Below are positions 46,813-59,272 of a stretch of DNA of 64,000 bases, one piece after another. Source of the stretch: Euryodendron excelsum (taxonomy: Eukaryota > Streptophyta > Magnoliopsida > Ericales > Pentaphylacaceae); assembly GCA_033060915.1 (NCBI GenBank), contig CM065382.1:3761001-3825000 (forward strand), in the 5' to 3' direction. Under the pieces are notes generated by a model. The model saw only the letters and a list, made by a program, of their open reading frames with translations. It searched no databases and was not told the DNA's origin. Within the stretch, counting starts at the first letter, position 1. The number at the start of each line of letters is the position of its first letter. The translations under genes were made by a program, and so were the position numbers.

Positions 46813-48402
46813 ATGAAGACTCCAATGGCTTCACTGCTTTCCCTTCTTTCTATTCTCTGCTTCATTCCATGGGCTGCTTCAGCTCATACTCATGAGAATT
46901 TCCTTCAATGTCTTTCCCTTCATTCTCCAAACTCTAGCTCAATCTCCAAAGTAATTTACACTCCACAAAACTCTTCATATACATCCATCTTGCAGTTCTC
47001 AATACGAAATCTCCGATTCACAACACCTGACACCCCCAAACCTCTAGTCATTGTTACACCATTGCAGGAAGCCCAAATCCAGGCAACTATTCTTTGTGCT
47101 AAAGAACATGGCATGAACATTCGGGTTCGAAGCGGTGGCCATGATTACGAGGGTCTTTCTTATGTTTCTCATGAACTTTCATTTGTCATGATTGATCTAA
47201 TAAATTTTCGATCAATCTCTATTGACATTGAAAGTAGCACTGGATGGGTTCAAACTGGTGCCACCCTTGGTGAAGTTTACTATAGAATTGCTGAGAAAAG
47301 TAGAACTCATGGCTTTACGGCTGGAATTTGCCCTACTGTAGGTGTTGGTGGACACTTCAGTGGGGGAGGATGGGGCATGATCTCGCGTAAACATGGCATT
47401 GCTGTCGATAACATCATTGATGCTCGATTAATTGATGTTAACGGCAAAATTCTTGACAGAGAAGCCATGGGGGAAGACCATTTTTGGGCCCTTAGAGGAG
47501 GTGGAGGTGCTAGTTTTGGTGTCGTCGTTGCATGGAAGATAAGGCTAGTTCCCCTTCCGCAAACTGTGACTGTTTTCACGGTGAACAGAACCTCGGAAAA
47601 AAATGCAACCAAGCTTGTACATCGGTGGCAACAAATTGCAGACACGATTGATGAAAACCTTGTTTTGAGACTCGCCATAAGAAGCGTGAATTCTAGCCAG
47701 GGCGGAAAGAGAACAATACAAGCATCATTCACTTCTTTGTATCTGGGTGGAGTTGATGCACTCCTTGCATTGATGCAAGAAAGCTTTCCTGAGTTGGGTT
47801 TGGCGAGAGCAGACTGTTCTGAAATGAGCTGGATTGAATCAGTCCTCTATTTCGCCGGTTTTGGTGGACAATCTCTTGATATTTTGCTCGATAGGACTGC
47901 TGTGGTGAACAGTTATTTCAAAGGAAAATCAGATTATGTGACGGAAACCATTTCCGAAAATGGTCTGGAGCAGATATGGAAGAGATATAATGAACAAGAC
48001 GTGGAGGCATCTGAACTTTATTTCTTTCCTTATGGTGGAAGGATTAGTGAGATTTCGGATTCTGAAACTGCTTTTGCTCATCGATCTGGGACCAAATACT
48101 GCATCCTTTATACAGTGAACTGGCTGGAAGAAGGAACAGCTGCAATGAATAGGCACATGACTTTTATTCGAAGGTTTTACAGTTTTATGGCTCCCTATGT
48201 TTCCAAGTCTCCAAGAACTGCATATATCAACTATAGAGATCTTGACGTGGGAATGAATAGCAAAGGTAATACAAGCTATGCACAAGCAAGCATTTGGGGT
48301 TTTAAGTATTTCAAGGCTAACTTCAAAAGATTGGTATATGTGAAGACCATGGTTGATCCAGGTAATTTCTTCAGGAATGAACAGAGCATTCCAGCTCTGT
48401 GA
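46813..48402 (+). CDS. BBE-like FAD-linked oxidase, BBE3
   Basis: 529 residues, no intron, clearly related to BBE1/BBE2 but a separate pair with BBE4 (six differences). Signal peptide about 1-24 (LLSLLSILCFIPWAASA). FAD domain with His110 in RSGGHDYEG and Cys173 in GICPTVG, the two covalent flavin attachment residues; Val176 is the oxygen gatekeeper; Cys33 and Cys95 match the conserved disulfide; Tyr474 in NYRDLDVG matches the catalytic tyrosine of cannabinoid synthases. An extra SEK precedes NATK (about 261-267) relative to BBE1. The ATG fits the TATA box 54 bp upstream. Its promoter lacks about 160 bp present in BBE4. A secreted flavin oxidase of unknown substrate. Confidence 0.95.
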   Translation: MKTPMASLLSLLSILCFIPWAASAHTHENFLQCLSLHSPNSSSISKVIYTPQNSSYTSILQFSIRNLRFTTPDTPKPLVIVTPLQEAQIQATILCAKEHGMNIRVRSGGHDYEGLSYVSHELSFVMIDLINFRSISIDIESSTGWVQTGATLGEVYYRIAEKSRTHGFTAGICPTVGVGGHFSGGGWGMISRKHGIAVDNIIDARLIDVNGKILDREAMGEDHFWALRGGGGASFGVVVAWKIRLVPLPQTVTVFTVNRTSEKNATKLVHRWQQIADTIDENLVLRLAIRSVNSSQGGKRTIQASFTSLYLGGVDALLALMQESFPELGLARADCSEMSWIESVLYFAGFGGQSLDILLDRTAVVNSYFKGKSDYVTETISENGLEQIWKRYNEQDVEASELYFFPYGGRISEISDSETAFAHRSGTKYCILYTVNWLEEGTAAMNRHMTFIRRFYSFMAPYVSKSPRTAYINYRDLDVGMNSKGNTSYAQASIWGFKYFKANFKRLVYVKTMVDPGNFFRNEQSIPAL

Positions 48403-50480
48403 TCATGAAAGAAGAACAAATGATGGTTAGGAATCCTTTGGAAGAAAAGATTAACCCCTAATAAATTTTTTGTTTTATTATATGGACATAATAAATAAAG
48501 GACCCAGGGATGTTAAGCCAATATTTGTGTAGTTACTTATATAATTTCGATCAATAAAAATATACTTGCTTTTTATTTCAATTTTATGCCAGTAACTTTA
48601 ATGTATTTTGCTTGTTTGGAAATTAGTTTGAACACTTCCCTGTTGCAAGTACATTTATTCCATTTTCTTCACTTCATATCACTATCCAAAGTAACAGCGA
48701 TTTGCTTCATTGAGAATATGTAAATAGATTACCCTGTGATTATTATTGTAATTAGATTGTGAGCTCCGATGAGTTGTGTGTGCATACGGTTGTGTCCTTT
48801 TGTCCCACCGATGGGAAACTACAGATGGGGTTAGATATATATCTCATTACATTATGAAAGAACATCATTTCCTCAATCAAAATATTTTGCTATTCTGGCA
48901 ATATAGACAACAAAACGTCATTGAATCACGACCATTGACAAATTATATGTAATAATTTAATAAAATCCATACTTCAACCGTGAAGGTGGGTTTATTTGGT
49001 GAGGATCAAGTCAAATGTATAGGTTTCCTAGCTTGACGTGATAATGTTCGTTTAACTTTCTTCAAATAACTTTTCAAAACTTGCAATGGAAGGGGACTAT
49101 AATTGGTCAATCGTTATGTGCCAATTCGCGCACTGTTTAGATAGATTAATTTGTAATGGTAAAGGTAGATGAAAGACATGTATGTATATATATATTCATT
49201 CCTGAAAATGAGATAGATGAAAGACATGATTTAACAAACACTTATAATCATATCGGTAAAGCAAGAGCTAGTTAACGCTCTAATGACAATCAAGGGTCTA
49301 ATTCAGAAATATTTTCAAGGAACATAATGAAACGTGAGCTTTCTTCACGGGATTTGTATAATTTAAAATGTGTACTTAATTAAAATTGTACTATTTTTGT
49401 TTTTTAAAAATATATATTGAAAGTTAATTAAAAAGTCTTTGTCATGACACTAATAGTCACGCATAATAAAAGAATATTCTGTAGAGACTATAGCTAACAA
49501 TCAGGCATAATGAGTAGTTAAAAAGTTGTGTGATCGTCACCGGCCATAAAATTAACATGCATGCCATTATTTTGATCATGAAAAGAATCCATTGCTAGTT
49601 GGGGCTTCACCCGCAGGAGATTATACCTGCCTTTAAATTTTAATCAACAAAGCTTCCCCAATATCTTTATGCATGAGAACTATTTTGGGTTTCTCTGTAA
49701 AAACAAATTAGCCACATTGACTAACTTGTAGAGAGAAAAAAAATTACTAGTGACCAAAAAAAAATCAATATTAGATCAATATTTCAAATTTGCATGTACG
49801 GAACTTCAACTAGGAAACATTTCAACCAGCCAAGAATACAGCATTGAAATATGCATCTCATCTGCGTGTTGTTTTCCTAATGCAACCAAGTTGTTTGTCG
49901 CCAATAGTATAACTTCTAGCGACAAGGTGTTCGTTTAGTTGCGAAATACTTTCAGCAACCAACTAATTGGCTTTGAAAAGGTTACCAAACGGCTTACAAA
50001 AATTCACCAATACTAGTAACTGATATGTTGGAATGGAATGCATTGTAGCAACAAAATCGTTGCTAAAAATACACACTAATGTTAGGACTATTTTATATTC
50101 GTCACCAAAATTATTTTTGGAAAAAAATAGTCACAATTTAGAGCTTGGAAATCAATGCCAATATTTTAAAAAAAAAATGTACAACTATCCAAATATAACC
50201 AAATATTTATGTGCAATACAAATCTTGAAACAAAATGTAGACATCAGAATACTGAACAAAACTCTTCTTGACGCCCAAATCCCTCTGCGTGAGTCCATCT
50301 TTTATTTGTGACCAAAAACAATTATTAACATCTTACCAAACAAATTTTAATTTTGTTAAAATTATTAATATTTTTTTATTTTTTTTTCCAATAAAGCGAC
50401 TCATCATATGATGAACTAGCAAAAATTCACTTGCATAGAATTAAAAGAATGCAGGTGATTGATTCCGTTCACAACAAAAG
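48403..50480. other. 3' flank of BBE3
   Basis: Collinear with 56659-59018 after BBE4. Poly(A) signal candidate AATAAA at 48460-48465, with more near 48490. No coding sequence. Compared with BBE4, about 300 bp of CACTA-like repeats are missing near 49895. The end of homology at about 50480 marks the end of the duplicated unit. Confidence 0.75.
48460..48465 (+). terminator. BBE3 poly(A) signal candidate
   Basis: AATAAA 58 bp after the stop, in the same CCTAATAAAT context as the other copies. Confidence 0.5.
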
Positions 50481-51109
50481 ATGCTTCACTTCCCAATTAA
50501 AGATGCTTCACTTCTTGTGCTAACACTAAAATTTTGTAGCCTCTCCAAGTTCTTATCAGTGACACTTCACAAGCTGAGGCATGTCTTGTATTTGCTGCAT
50601 CAGTTCACTGACTAAACATGCTAGGTGATCATTGTACTAGACTTTCCCCTATTTACTTTTGTCCTTTTGTTATAATCTTCTTATTGTGGCAAGTCTCATA
50701 AATTGTCTTATTATTACAAGCACATTAATCTTAGAGCTAAACATTTACCACGTGTAAAATGAAGCAGGATATCTTCTGAACCCCACAAAATTTTCAAAAA
50801 TTAGAAGAAACCAAAAATCAATCTTATGTATCAAAACATTAAATACTCATCACTACAACAAATTTTTCATTTAGTGACTAGATTTTTTATAATGATCTAA
50901 TTTTTGTCTCAAAAAGTATTTTTCAAAGAGGAGTATTAAGTTTGTTGTAAATAAAATTACATCTTATGATGAAACTAAACTCCTCGTTGAAAGTTGTCAT
51001 TAAAAGTTCCCCCAATTTTTCACAATGGGATTTGGGGGGAAAATTTTGTTGGGCCAAATGTATCTTGTTAGGATGAGTATGTAATTATCATAAAAAGGTC
51101 TTTATTCGG

Positions 51110-51400
51110 TGGATAAAAGTCTAGTAGTTAGGTTGTACTAAGTACTCGGTAGTAATTCATATTAAATAGTGACACATAATGGATGAATACATTAAAAATA
51201 TGATTTTTTGGTGTCGTATAGAGACTTTTAAGGGAAAATACCACATTGTAAAATTTGATAGGGTGTTTTATTAAAAATTTCTTCACTACACTACAAATTT
51301 AAGTTGTCGATGTATTCATACACCACGTATTTACATATGATATGAATTACTACTGAGCACTTAATACTACCTAACCACTATACTATTTTTCCTATCCATG
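51110..51400. mobile_element. small inverted-repeat MITE-like element
   Basis: The left arm near 51125-51190 (GTTAGGTTGTACTAAGTACT, GTAGTAATTCATAT) returns inverted at 51305-51378 (ATATGAATTACTAC, CTTAATACTACCTAACCAC). Arms about 75-85 bp, total about 290 bp. Confidence 0.55.
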
Positions 51401-51844
51401 GCCCACTTTCAATATGCATACTTTACCCGATTATTCTTAGACTGCCTTCTCTGTTGACATGTCTCTCTCTAAATTTCTAAGGTAAATTCTCTTCTTTGTT
51501 GTCTCTCTCTCTTAATCTCGATCTCACTTTGACAACTTGACATTTTGTTACTTGGCCCTTCTTCTCACTGTTTGAGAGTAGGAAAACCCTAACACTGTAT
51601 TTTCTCACTCGATTCTTTCATTCCCTCCTTTCCTCTCCATTTTTCAATTTTGATTTATATGTCTCAAACGCAAACTATGTTCATACATTCATATACAATC
51701 ATGATTATATACTGATAAGCAAATGTGATTGACACCTTTCATTGAAGCTTAACGTCTCTGCTATATTAAAGCACACGGAGGTATGTTGTTTTCTCTAAAA
51801 ATTATTCATGTATTTAAAATCATTTATTTTTTGGAAACATGTAT

Positions 51845-52680
51845 TCTCTATGAATTTTTTGTAGAGAATTTATTTTATGCCTAGTTGTTATTTGGACAAA
51901 ATTTAAGAGAAATCTTCTTTAATAAAATCGAGAAATATTGAAACATTTATACTGCGTTTGAATCAAGGATTTGGTAATGTAAAATAAAGGGAAAAAGAAA
52001 AGGAAAAGGTAAGGAAAAAAAACGGACAAAATTCTTATTCATTTTGTTCTCTTTTTCCTCACTTTTTCTGTTTCCTTTGTTTTTTCCTTAATAAATTTGG
52101 GTTTCAAACACAGCATAAGAGAGAATGAGAGACTGTAAGAAATTTGAACTCTATTTTATGAAGTAAAATCACAGTAGATTAGGGTAGAGATAGATTGAAA
52201 GAGATTTGAACTCTTTTTTTTTTTTTTTTTAAATATTGGACCCAAATTCTTCTATTATAGGCTATAAAACTTCCAAGATAAGATCTGAGATGTTATTTTC
52301 TAATCTCTTTCTAATGTTTTGGAATATCTTTTCTTAAAATTTAATATTTTCTATATACAGAAACAATCAAACTTTCTTAATTTTTCAAAAATATTAATTG
52401 AGAAGTGAAAAAAGTTTCGTTGTTTGCTTGAAAAATCTTAAATTTTAGGAAAATATCGGAAAATAACGTTTGATATTTTTATCGAGAAGTTTTTTTTCCA
52501 TGAGGGGAGAATGGAAAATTTTGGGTCAACCATTTAAAAAAGGAAGAGTTCAAATCTCTCTGAATCTCTCCCTCTCTCTATCATTACCCTAATCCGTTTT
52601 GATTGCATTATTTTAAAGAAGAATTCAAATTTCTTACAATCACTCCTTCTCTCTTAATGTATCAATTTGTTATCTATACT
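51845..52680. mobile_element. foldback MITE-like element
   Basis: Arms meet near 52390 (TTTTTCAAAAATATTAATTG). The GAGAGAATGAGAG...GAAATTTGAACTC block on the left returns inverted on the right (GAGTTCAAATCTCTC). Same family as 18350-19160. Confidence 0.55.
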
Positions 52681-53719
52681 ATATATTATAGCAATGCATT
52701 AGGAGGTGTTTGAGCTTCAAAGTGTTGATCTATTTTTTTCAATATTTTTTATTGAAAATACAAATATCATAAAGTTATTAGTTATCTAATTAATATGGTA
52801 GTGTTTTTTGAATTGTCACCCTTTTAATATGGAAACTTTAAAAGTTACTAAAAATAAAAATATATTAAAACTAAATATATCATGAATTATTTGTAATCAA
52901 TATAGTAACTAAATCTAACAATCTATTCAAATTCCTATAAGTAATGCTCTTTTCAAAGCAATTTAAATTCTCAAAATTCTTATGTCTTTGTATTTTTTTT
53001 TTTTTTTGTGGGTTAGATTTATCCAAACTTAATAAAGATGACATTAAGGAAGTTTAATAAGCTTACACAATAGTAATTAATGAAGAAGATAATAATTTTT
53101 ACTTTGTCCATTATGTTTTCTTTAATGTATGTCGCAATATACTTAAGATCGTGTATAGTAGCATAAGTATGCTTTCATTTTTATAAACTCATAACATATA
53201 ATCTTTTAGATAACAAAAAAAATACATATGCATGGAAAAAGGTTAATGGTGTTTCGTTGCTATGGACAAATAACAAATCACAAATTCATTTCGCATTGTA
53301 CGAATCTAATAGGTTATTTTTAATAATTAACCAAAAAAAAAAAAAGGAAAAACAATACATAATTTGACACAGATAAAGTATACTAACTTTTTATTACATA
53401 GTTTTACAGGCAAACATTATTTATGTATGGAATTAAAAGATTTATATTTATTTATTTTAATTAACTTATGGAAATTCAATTACTTTTCTTTCACTATTAA
53501 TTTATATTTTCTCAAAAAATATAGTGTAATAACATTGTTTAAATATTTTGAATGACTATTTCTTGATAGCTATTAGATATATATTCATATTTTTTATAAT
53601 TTTTATTAATATAAATTTCATAATAAGATTTCAGCGGAGCTAAATTAGTTATATTAGCTGTTTGGGCTAATGAACGTCAATATTGTGTCGATTTTAAATT
53701 CGCTTCGAGAATTATACTC

Positions 53720-55010
53720 ATAACAAGATATGAGTAAAATAATTTTTAATAAAATCACGAAATAATCTGACGTTAAGAGAGAGGGAGAGATTGTAAGAAA
53801 TTTGGACTCATCTTTGTGAAGTAAAATCATAGCAGATCGTATTGATAAAGAGGGGGCCGGGAGATGAGAAATTGAAAGAGAGAGGAAGAAATTAAAAGAG
53901 ATTTGAACTCTTTCTGTTTAAACATTTGACCCAAATTCTTCTATTATGGGCTAAACAACTTCCCAGTTAAAATTTGCTTCTAGAAATTTATTTTCTGGTG
54001 AAATAAACAGAGTCTAAGGTCTAATCTAATTCCGAAAATTCTTTCAATAGTTCAAAGTAGAAGGGTAACTGGGTTCTGTAAAACATTGTAAAAATGATTG
54101 GTCCCCAGTGGAGCTTAGGAAATTGACCAAATCCATCATCATAAGTCCAACTTAACCTTATAGACCTTCCAATAACAATATATGAAAACCAGTATACATA
54201 GCTCAAAACTCCGCTAAACACCAGAAATGAAAAACATGGCTTTTACACTTATTCAAATTACGATTTCACCAAAACTAAATTAGCTATATTAGCTGTCTGG
54301 GCTAATGAATTTTAATATTCACAGTCGATTTTGAATTCGCTTCCAGAATTGACGAAGCATAATACTTGATCCTCCTCTTAAAAGAGATGGCATAGCCACA
54401 GGAGCTGATAAATTATTATTGCAGGTAATTTTAACAAATGTCAATAACCATGACCATTGACTAAATCAGAAATATAAAATTTATATATATACACACATAG
54501 AAACGTTCAAAGAGCAATGGAGTACCAAGAAGGTTCCACTAACATCTGATATAAGGTGGGAATGATAATAGTTTCCAGCATATGTTAAAAAAATGTCGAA
54601 AACCATGACCGTTAACTAATCATAAACTTTCAAAGGGCAATGGGGAACCATGCAAGAAGCCAAGAACGTTCTGCTAACCCCTGACGTGAGCTGCATTGAC
54701 GATAGATTTTTATATTCTAAACATTTGTCAATAACCAAGACCATTGACTGATAGAATTTTATATTTTAAACATATGTCAATTAACCATGACCACTGACTA
54801 CTCAGAAATATAGATTTCAGTTAACGTACAAATATGGAAACCTTCAAATATATAGCAATGGAGTACCAAAGAACGTTATACCAACATCTCAAAGTCTGGT
54901 TCTTCATCTCTTCGTTTGAACTTCCTCCGTTTATATTTCTAGCGCGTTGATGGACTTCAAATCTAGAGGCTAGAAAAGTCACATTTCTCGCAACACAAGC
55001 AACCTCAAAA
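53720..55010. other. BBE4 upstream region
   Basis: Collinear with 45280-46755 upstream of BBE3 but with an internally deleted foldback (53720-54016). Promoter modules lie at 54440-54800. 54812-54972 is absent from BBE3; its end contains TTGATGGACTTCAAATC, shared in inverted form with the BBE1 upstream region near 5255-5275. Confidence 0.6.
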
Positions 55011-55014
55011 GCAC

Positions 55015-55022
55015 TATAAATA
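55015..55022 (+). promoter_or_regulatory. BBE4 TATA box
   Basis: TATAAATA 54 bp before the ATG, as in the other three genes. Confidence 0.75.
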
Positions 55023-55068
55023 ACAGACCTTTCATCTCATTCTATCATCAGCTACCTAGCAATCTAAC

Positions 55069-56658
55069 ATGAAGACTCCAGTGGCTTCACTGCTTTCCCT
55101 TCTTTCTATTCTCTGCTTCATTCCATGGGCAGCTTCAGCTCATACTCATGAGAATTTCCTTCAATGTCTTTCCCTTCATTCTCCAAACTCTAGCTCAATC
55201 TCCAAAGTAATTTACACTCCACAAAACTCTTCATATACATCCATCTTGCAGTTCTCAATACGAAATCTCCGATTCACAACACCTGACACCCCCAAACCTC
55301 TAGTCATTGTTACACCATTGCAGGAAGCCCAAATCCAGGCAACTATTCTTTGTGCTAAAGACCATGGCATGAACATTCGGGTTCGAAGCGGTGGCCATGA
55401 TTACGAGGGTCTTTCTTATGTTTCTCATGAATTTTCATTTGTCATGATTGATCTAATAAATTTTCGATCAATCTCTATTGACATTGAAAGTAGCACTGGA
55501 TGGGTTCAAACTGGTGCCACCCTTGGTGAAGTTTACTATAGAATTGCTGAGAAAAGTAGAACTCATGGCTTTACGGCTGGAATTTGCCCTACTGTAGGTG
55601 TTGGTGGACACTTCAGTGGGGGAGGATGGGGCATGATCTCGCGTAAACATGGCATTGCTGTCGATAACATCATTGATGCTCGATTAATTGATGCTAACGG
55701 CAAAATTCTTGACAGAGAAGCCATGGGGGAAGACCATTTTTGGGCCCTTAGAGGAGGTGGAGGTGCTAGTTTTGGTGTCGTCGTTGCATGGAAGATAAGG
55801 CTAGTTCCTCTTCCGCAAACTGTGACTGTTTTCACAGTGAACAGAACCTCGGAAAAAAATGCAACCAAGCTTGTACATCGGTGGCAACAAATTGCAGACA
55901 CGATTGATGACAACCTTGTTTTGAGACTCGCCATAAGAAGCGTGAATTCTAGCCAGGGCGGAAAGAGAACAATACAAGCATCATTCACTTCTTTGTATCT
56001 TGGTGGAGTTGATGCACTCCTTGCATTGATGCAAGAAAGCTTTCCTGAGTTGGGTTTGGCGAGAGCAGACTGTTCTGAAATGAGCTGGATTGAATCAGTC
56101 CTCTATTTCGCCGGTTTTAGTGGACAATCTCTTGATATTTTGCTGGATAGGACTGCTGTGGTGAACAGTTATTTCAAAGGAAAATCAGATTATGTGACGG
56201 AAACCATTTCCGAAAACGGTCTGGAGCAGATATGGAAGAGATATAATGAACAAGACGTGGAGGCATCTGAACTTTATTTCTTTCCTTATGGTGGAAGGAT
56301 TAGTGAGATTTCGGATTCTGAAACTGCTTTTGCCCATCGATCTGGGACCAAATACTGCATCCTTTATACAGTGAACTGGCTGGAAGAAGGAACAGCTGCA
56401 ATGAATAGGCACATGACTTTTATTCGAAGGTTTTACAGTTTTATGGCTCCCTATGTTTCCAAGTCTCCAAGAACTGCATATATCAACTATAGAGATCTTG
56501 ACGTGGGAATGAATAGCAAAGGTAATACAAGCTATGCACAAGCAAGCATTTGGGGTTTTAAGTATTTCAAGGCTAACTTCAAAAGATTGGTATATGTGAA
56601 GACCATGGTTGATCCAGGTAATTTCTTCAGGAATGAACAGAGCATTCCAGCTCTGTGA
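55069..56658 (+). CDS. BBE-like FAD-linked oxidase, BBE4
   Basis: 529 residues, no intron; differs from BBE3 at positions 5, 98, 122, 209, 281 and 351 only. Signal peptide about 1-24; His110 and Cys173 for covalent FAD; gatekeeper Val176; Tyr474 in NYRDLDVG; Cys33-Cys95 pair. It follows BBE3 in tandem, 6.7 kb downstream and on the same strand, inside a duplicated unit that also carries promoter modules and 3' flank. The promoter is longer than that of BBE3 by about 160 bp, and the extra segment is also found near BBE1, so BBE4 keeps the older form. Expression may therefore differ between the two. Substrate unknown. Confidence 0.95.
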   Translation: MKTPVASLLSLLSILCFIPWAASAHTHENFLQCLSLHSPNSSSISKVIYTPQNSSYTSILQFSIRNLRFTTPDTPKPLVIVTPLQEAQIQATILCAKDHGMNIRVRSGGHDYEGLSYVSHEFSFVMIDLINFRSISIDIESSTGWVQTGATLGEVYYRIAEKSRTHGFTAGICPTVGVGGHFSGGGWGMISRKHGIAVDNIIDARLIDANGKILDREAMGEDHFWALRGGGGASFGVVVAWKIRLVPLPQTVTVFTVNRTSEKNATKLVHRWQQIADTIDDNLVLRLAIRSVNSSQGGKRTIQASFTSLYLGGVDALLALMQESFPELGLARADCSEMSWIESVLYFAGFSGQSLDILLDRTAVVNSYFKGKSDYVTETISENGLEQIWKRYNEQDVEASELYFFPYGGRISEISDSETAFAHRSGTKYCILYTVNWLEEGTAAMNRHMTFIRRFYSFMAPYVSKSPRTAYINYRDLDVGMNSKGNTSYAQASIWGFKYFKANFKRLVYVKTMVDPGNFFRNEQSIPAL

Positions 56659-59018
56659 TCATGAAAGAAGAACAAATGATGGTTAGGAATCCTTTGGAAG
56701 AAAAGATTAACCCCTAATAAATTTTTTTGTTTTATTATACGGACATAATAAATAAAGGACCCAGGAGGGATGTTAAGCCAATGTTTGTGTAGTTACTTAT
56801 ATAATTTTGATCAATAAAAATATACTTGCTTTTTATTTCAATTTTTTGCCAGTAACTTCAGTGTATTTTGCTTGTTTGGAAATTAGTTTGAACACTTCCC
56901 TGTTGCAAGTACATTTATTCCATTTTCTTCACTTCATATCACTATCCAAAGTAACAGCGATTTGCTTCATTGAGAATATGTAAATAGATTACCCTGTGAT
57001 TATTATTGGAATTAGATTGTGAGCTCGGATGAGTTGTGTGTGCATACGGTTGTGTCCTTGGGTCCCACCGATGGGAAACTACAGATGGGGTTAGATATAT
57101 ATCTCATTACATTATGAAAGAACATCATTTCCTCAATCAAAATATTTTGCTATTCTGGCAATATAGACAACAAAACGTCATTGAATCACGACCATTGACA
57201 AATTATATGTAATAATTTAATAAAATCCATACTTCAACCGTGAAGGTGGGTTTATTTGGTGAGGATCAAGTCAAATGTATAGGTTTCCTAACTTGACGTG
57301 ATAATGTTCGTTTAACTTTTTTTCAAATAACTTTTCAAAACTTGCAATGGAAGGGGACTATAATTGGTCAATCGTTATGTGCCAATTCGCGCACAGTTCA
57401 GATAGATTAATTTGTAATGGTAAAGGTAGATGAAAGACATATATGTATATATATATTCATTCTTGAAAATGAGATAGATGAAAGACATGCTTTAACAAAC
57501 AGTTATATTCATATTAGTAAAGGAAGAGCTAGTTAAAGCTCTAATGACAATCAAGGGTCAAATTCAGAAATATTTTCAAGGAACATAATGAAACGTGAGC
57601 TCCCTTCGCGGGATTTGTATAATTTAAAATGTGTACTTAATTAAAATTGTACTATTTTTTGTTTTTTAAAAATATATATTGAAAGTTAATTGAAAAGTCT
57701 TTGTCATGACACTAATAGTCACGCATAATAAAAGAATATTCTGTAGAGACTATAGCTAACAATCAGGCATAATGAGTGGTTAAAAAGTTGTGTGATCGTC
57801 ACCGGCCACAAAATTGACATGCATGCCATGATTTTGATCATGAAGAGAATCCATTGCTAGTTGGGACATCACCCACAGGAGATTATACCTGCCTTTAAAT
57901 TTTAATCCACAAAGCTTCCCCAGTATCTTTATGCATGACAACTATTTTGGGTTTCTCTGTAAAAACAAATTAGCCACATTGACTAACTTCTAGAGAAAAA
58001 TTACTGGTGACCAACAAAAAAATCAATATTAGATCAATTTTTCAAATTTGCACGTATGGAACTTCAACTAGGAAGCATTTCAACTTGCCAAGAATATAGC
58101 ATTGAAATATGCATCTCATCTTTGTGTTGTTTTCCAAATCATTAATTGTTACAACTTAATGTTTAGGTTATGGATTCTCGACCTCCTTGTGGATGGAGAA
58201 AACTAACACATAGCATGTGGCTTCTTCACTTCATCATATCATGCGAGACCTTCGTTAAGTCATCTTTAGCGACCAAAAACATTTGTCGCAACAAATGACA
58301 ATTTCGTCATGCAAAATAATCAACAACCAACTATTTTTCGCCACCACTTCGTTGCTGTAGCTTTGACAAAGAATGCTTTTGGCGACTAACTACAGTTTCA
58401 TCACCAACAATATAATTCTGCAACCAAATTATTTGTCGCCTAGAGTATAACATCTGGCGACAAGGTGTTCATTTAGTTGCGAAATACTTTCAGCAACCAA
58501 CTAATTGGCTGTGAAAAGGTTACCAAACGGCTTAAAAAAATTCACCACTACTAGTAACTGATATGTTGGAATGGAATGCATTTTAGTGGCAAAATTGTAG
58601 CTAAAAATACATACTAATTTTAGGACTATTTTATATTCGTTGCCAAAATTATTTTAGGAAAAAAATAGTCACAATTTAGAGGTAGGAAATCAATGCCAAA
58701 TATTTTTAAAAAAATGTACAAGTATCCAAATATAACCAAATATTTATGTGCAATACCAATCTTGAAACAAAATGTAGACATCAGAATACAGAACAAAACT
58801 CTTCATTGATGCCCATATCCCTCTGTGTGAGTCCATCTTTTATCTATAACCAAAAAAAAATTTATTAACATCTTACCAAGCAAATTTTAATTTTGTTAAA
58901 ATTATTAATATATTTTTTAGTTTTTTTTCCAATAAAGCGACTCATCATACGATGAACTAGCAAAACTTCACTTGCATAGAATTAAAAGAATGTAGGTGAT
59001 TGATTCAGTTCACACTAA
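56659..59018. other. 3' flank of BBE4
   Basis: Collinear with 48403-50480. Poly(A) signal candidate AATAAA at 56716-56721. 58250-58480 has repeated GCGACCAAA / TTTGTCGC-like words, the look of CACTA subterminal repeats; most of this part is missing after BBE3. No coding sequence. Confidence 0.7.
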
Positions 59019-59020
59019 AA

Positions 59021-59210
59021 CACTACAACATATTTGCCCTATCACGGCGTTTTAGATACGGCATTTATTCAAAAACCCCCCCAAATCCCTTGAATTAATG
59101 AAACCCCCAAGTCTTTAGTCTAGGCAACGTCGTTTTATGCAAGTGGGAAATTTCCCTCCCCTGTTCTTTTTCTTTTTATAGACTCCTACACAAATTGATC
59201 GATCAGGCCG

Positions 59211-59272
<62 letters not shown>

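Larger units (their letters stand above)
50481..53700. other. transposon debris between BBE3 and BBE4
   Basis: CACTACAACA at 50851 looks like a CACTA-type transposon end. 51110-51400 is a small inverted-repeat element. 51420-51780 is pyrimidine-rich with AAACCCTAACAC, leader-like but with no ORF after it. 51845-52680 is a foldback. 52680-53640 is very AT-rich with short chance ORFs only. Confidence 0.5.

Noticed and set aside
51420..51790. Leader-like pyrimidine-rich stretch with AAACCCTAA, possible start of a gene
   Set aside because: No ORF or splice pattern follows; the next sequence is a foldback element.
49750..53555. Several ORFs of 60-92 residues between BBE3 and BBE4
   Set aside because: AT-rich, no domain, not conserved in the duplicated flank of BBE4.
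54021..54221. Minus-strand frame with DDGFGQFPKLHWGP that recurs near 16395, 18190, 41330, 44190 and 46000
   Set aside because: Copies differ by single-base indels that break the frame, so it is a repeated non-coding block rather than a conserved exon.
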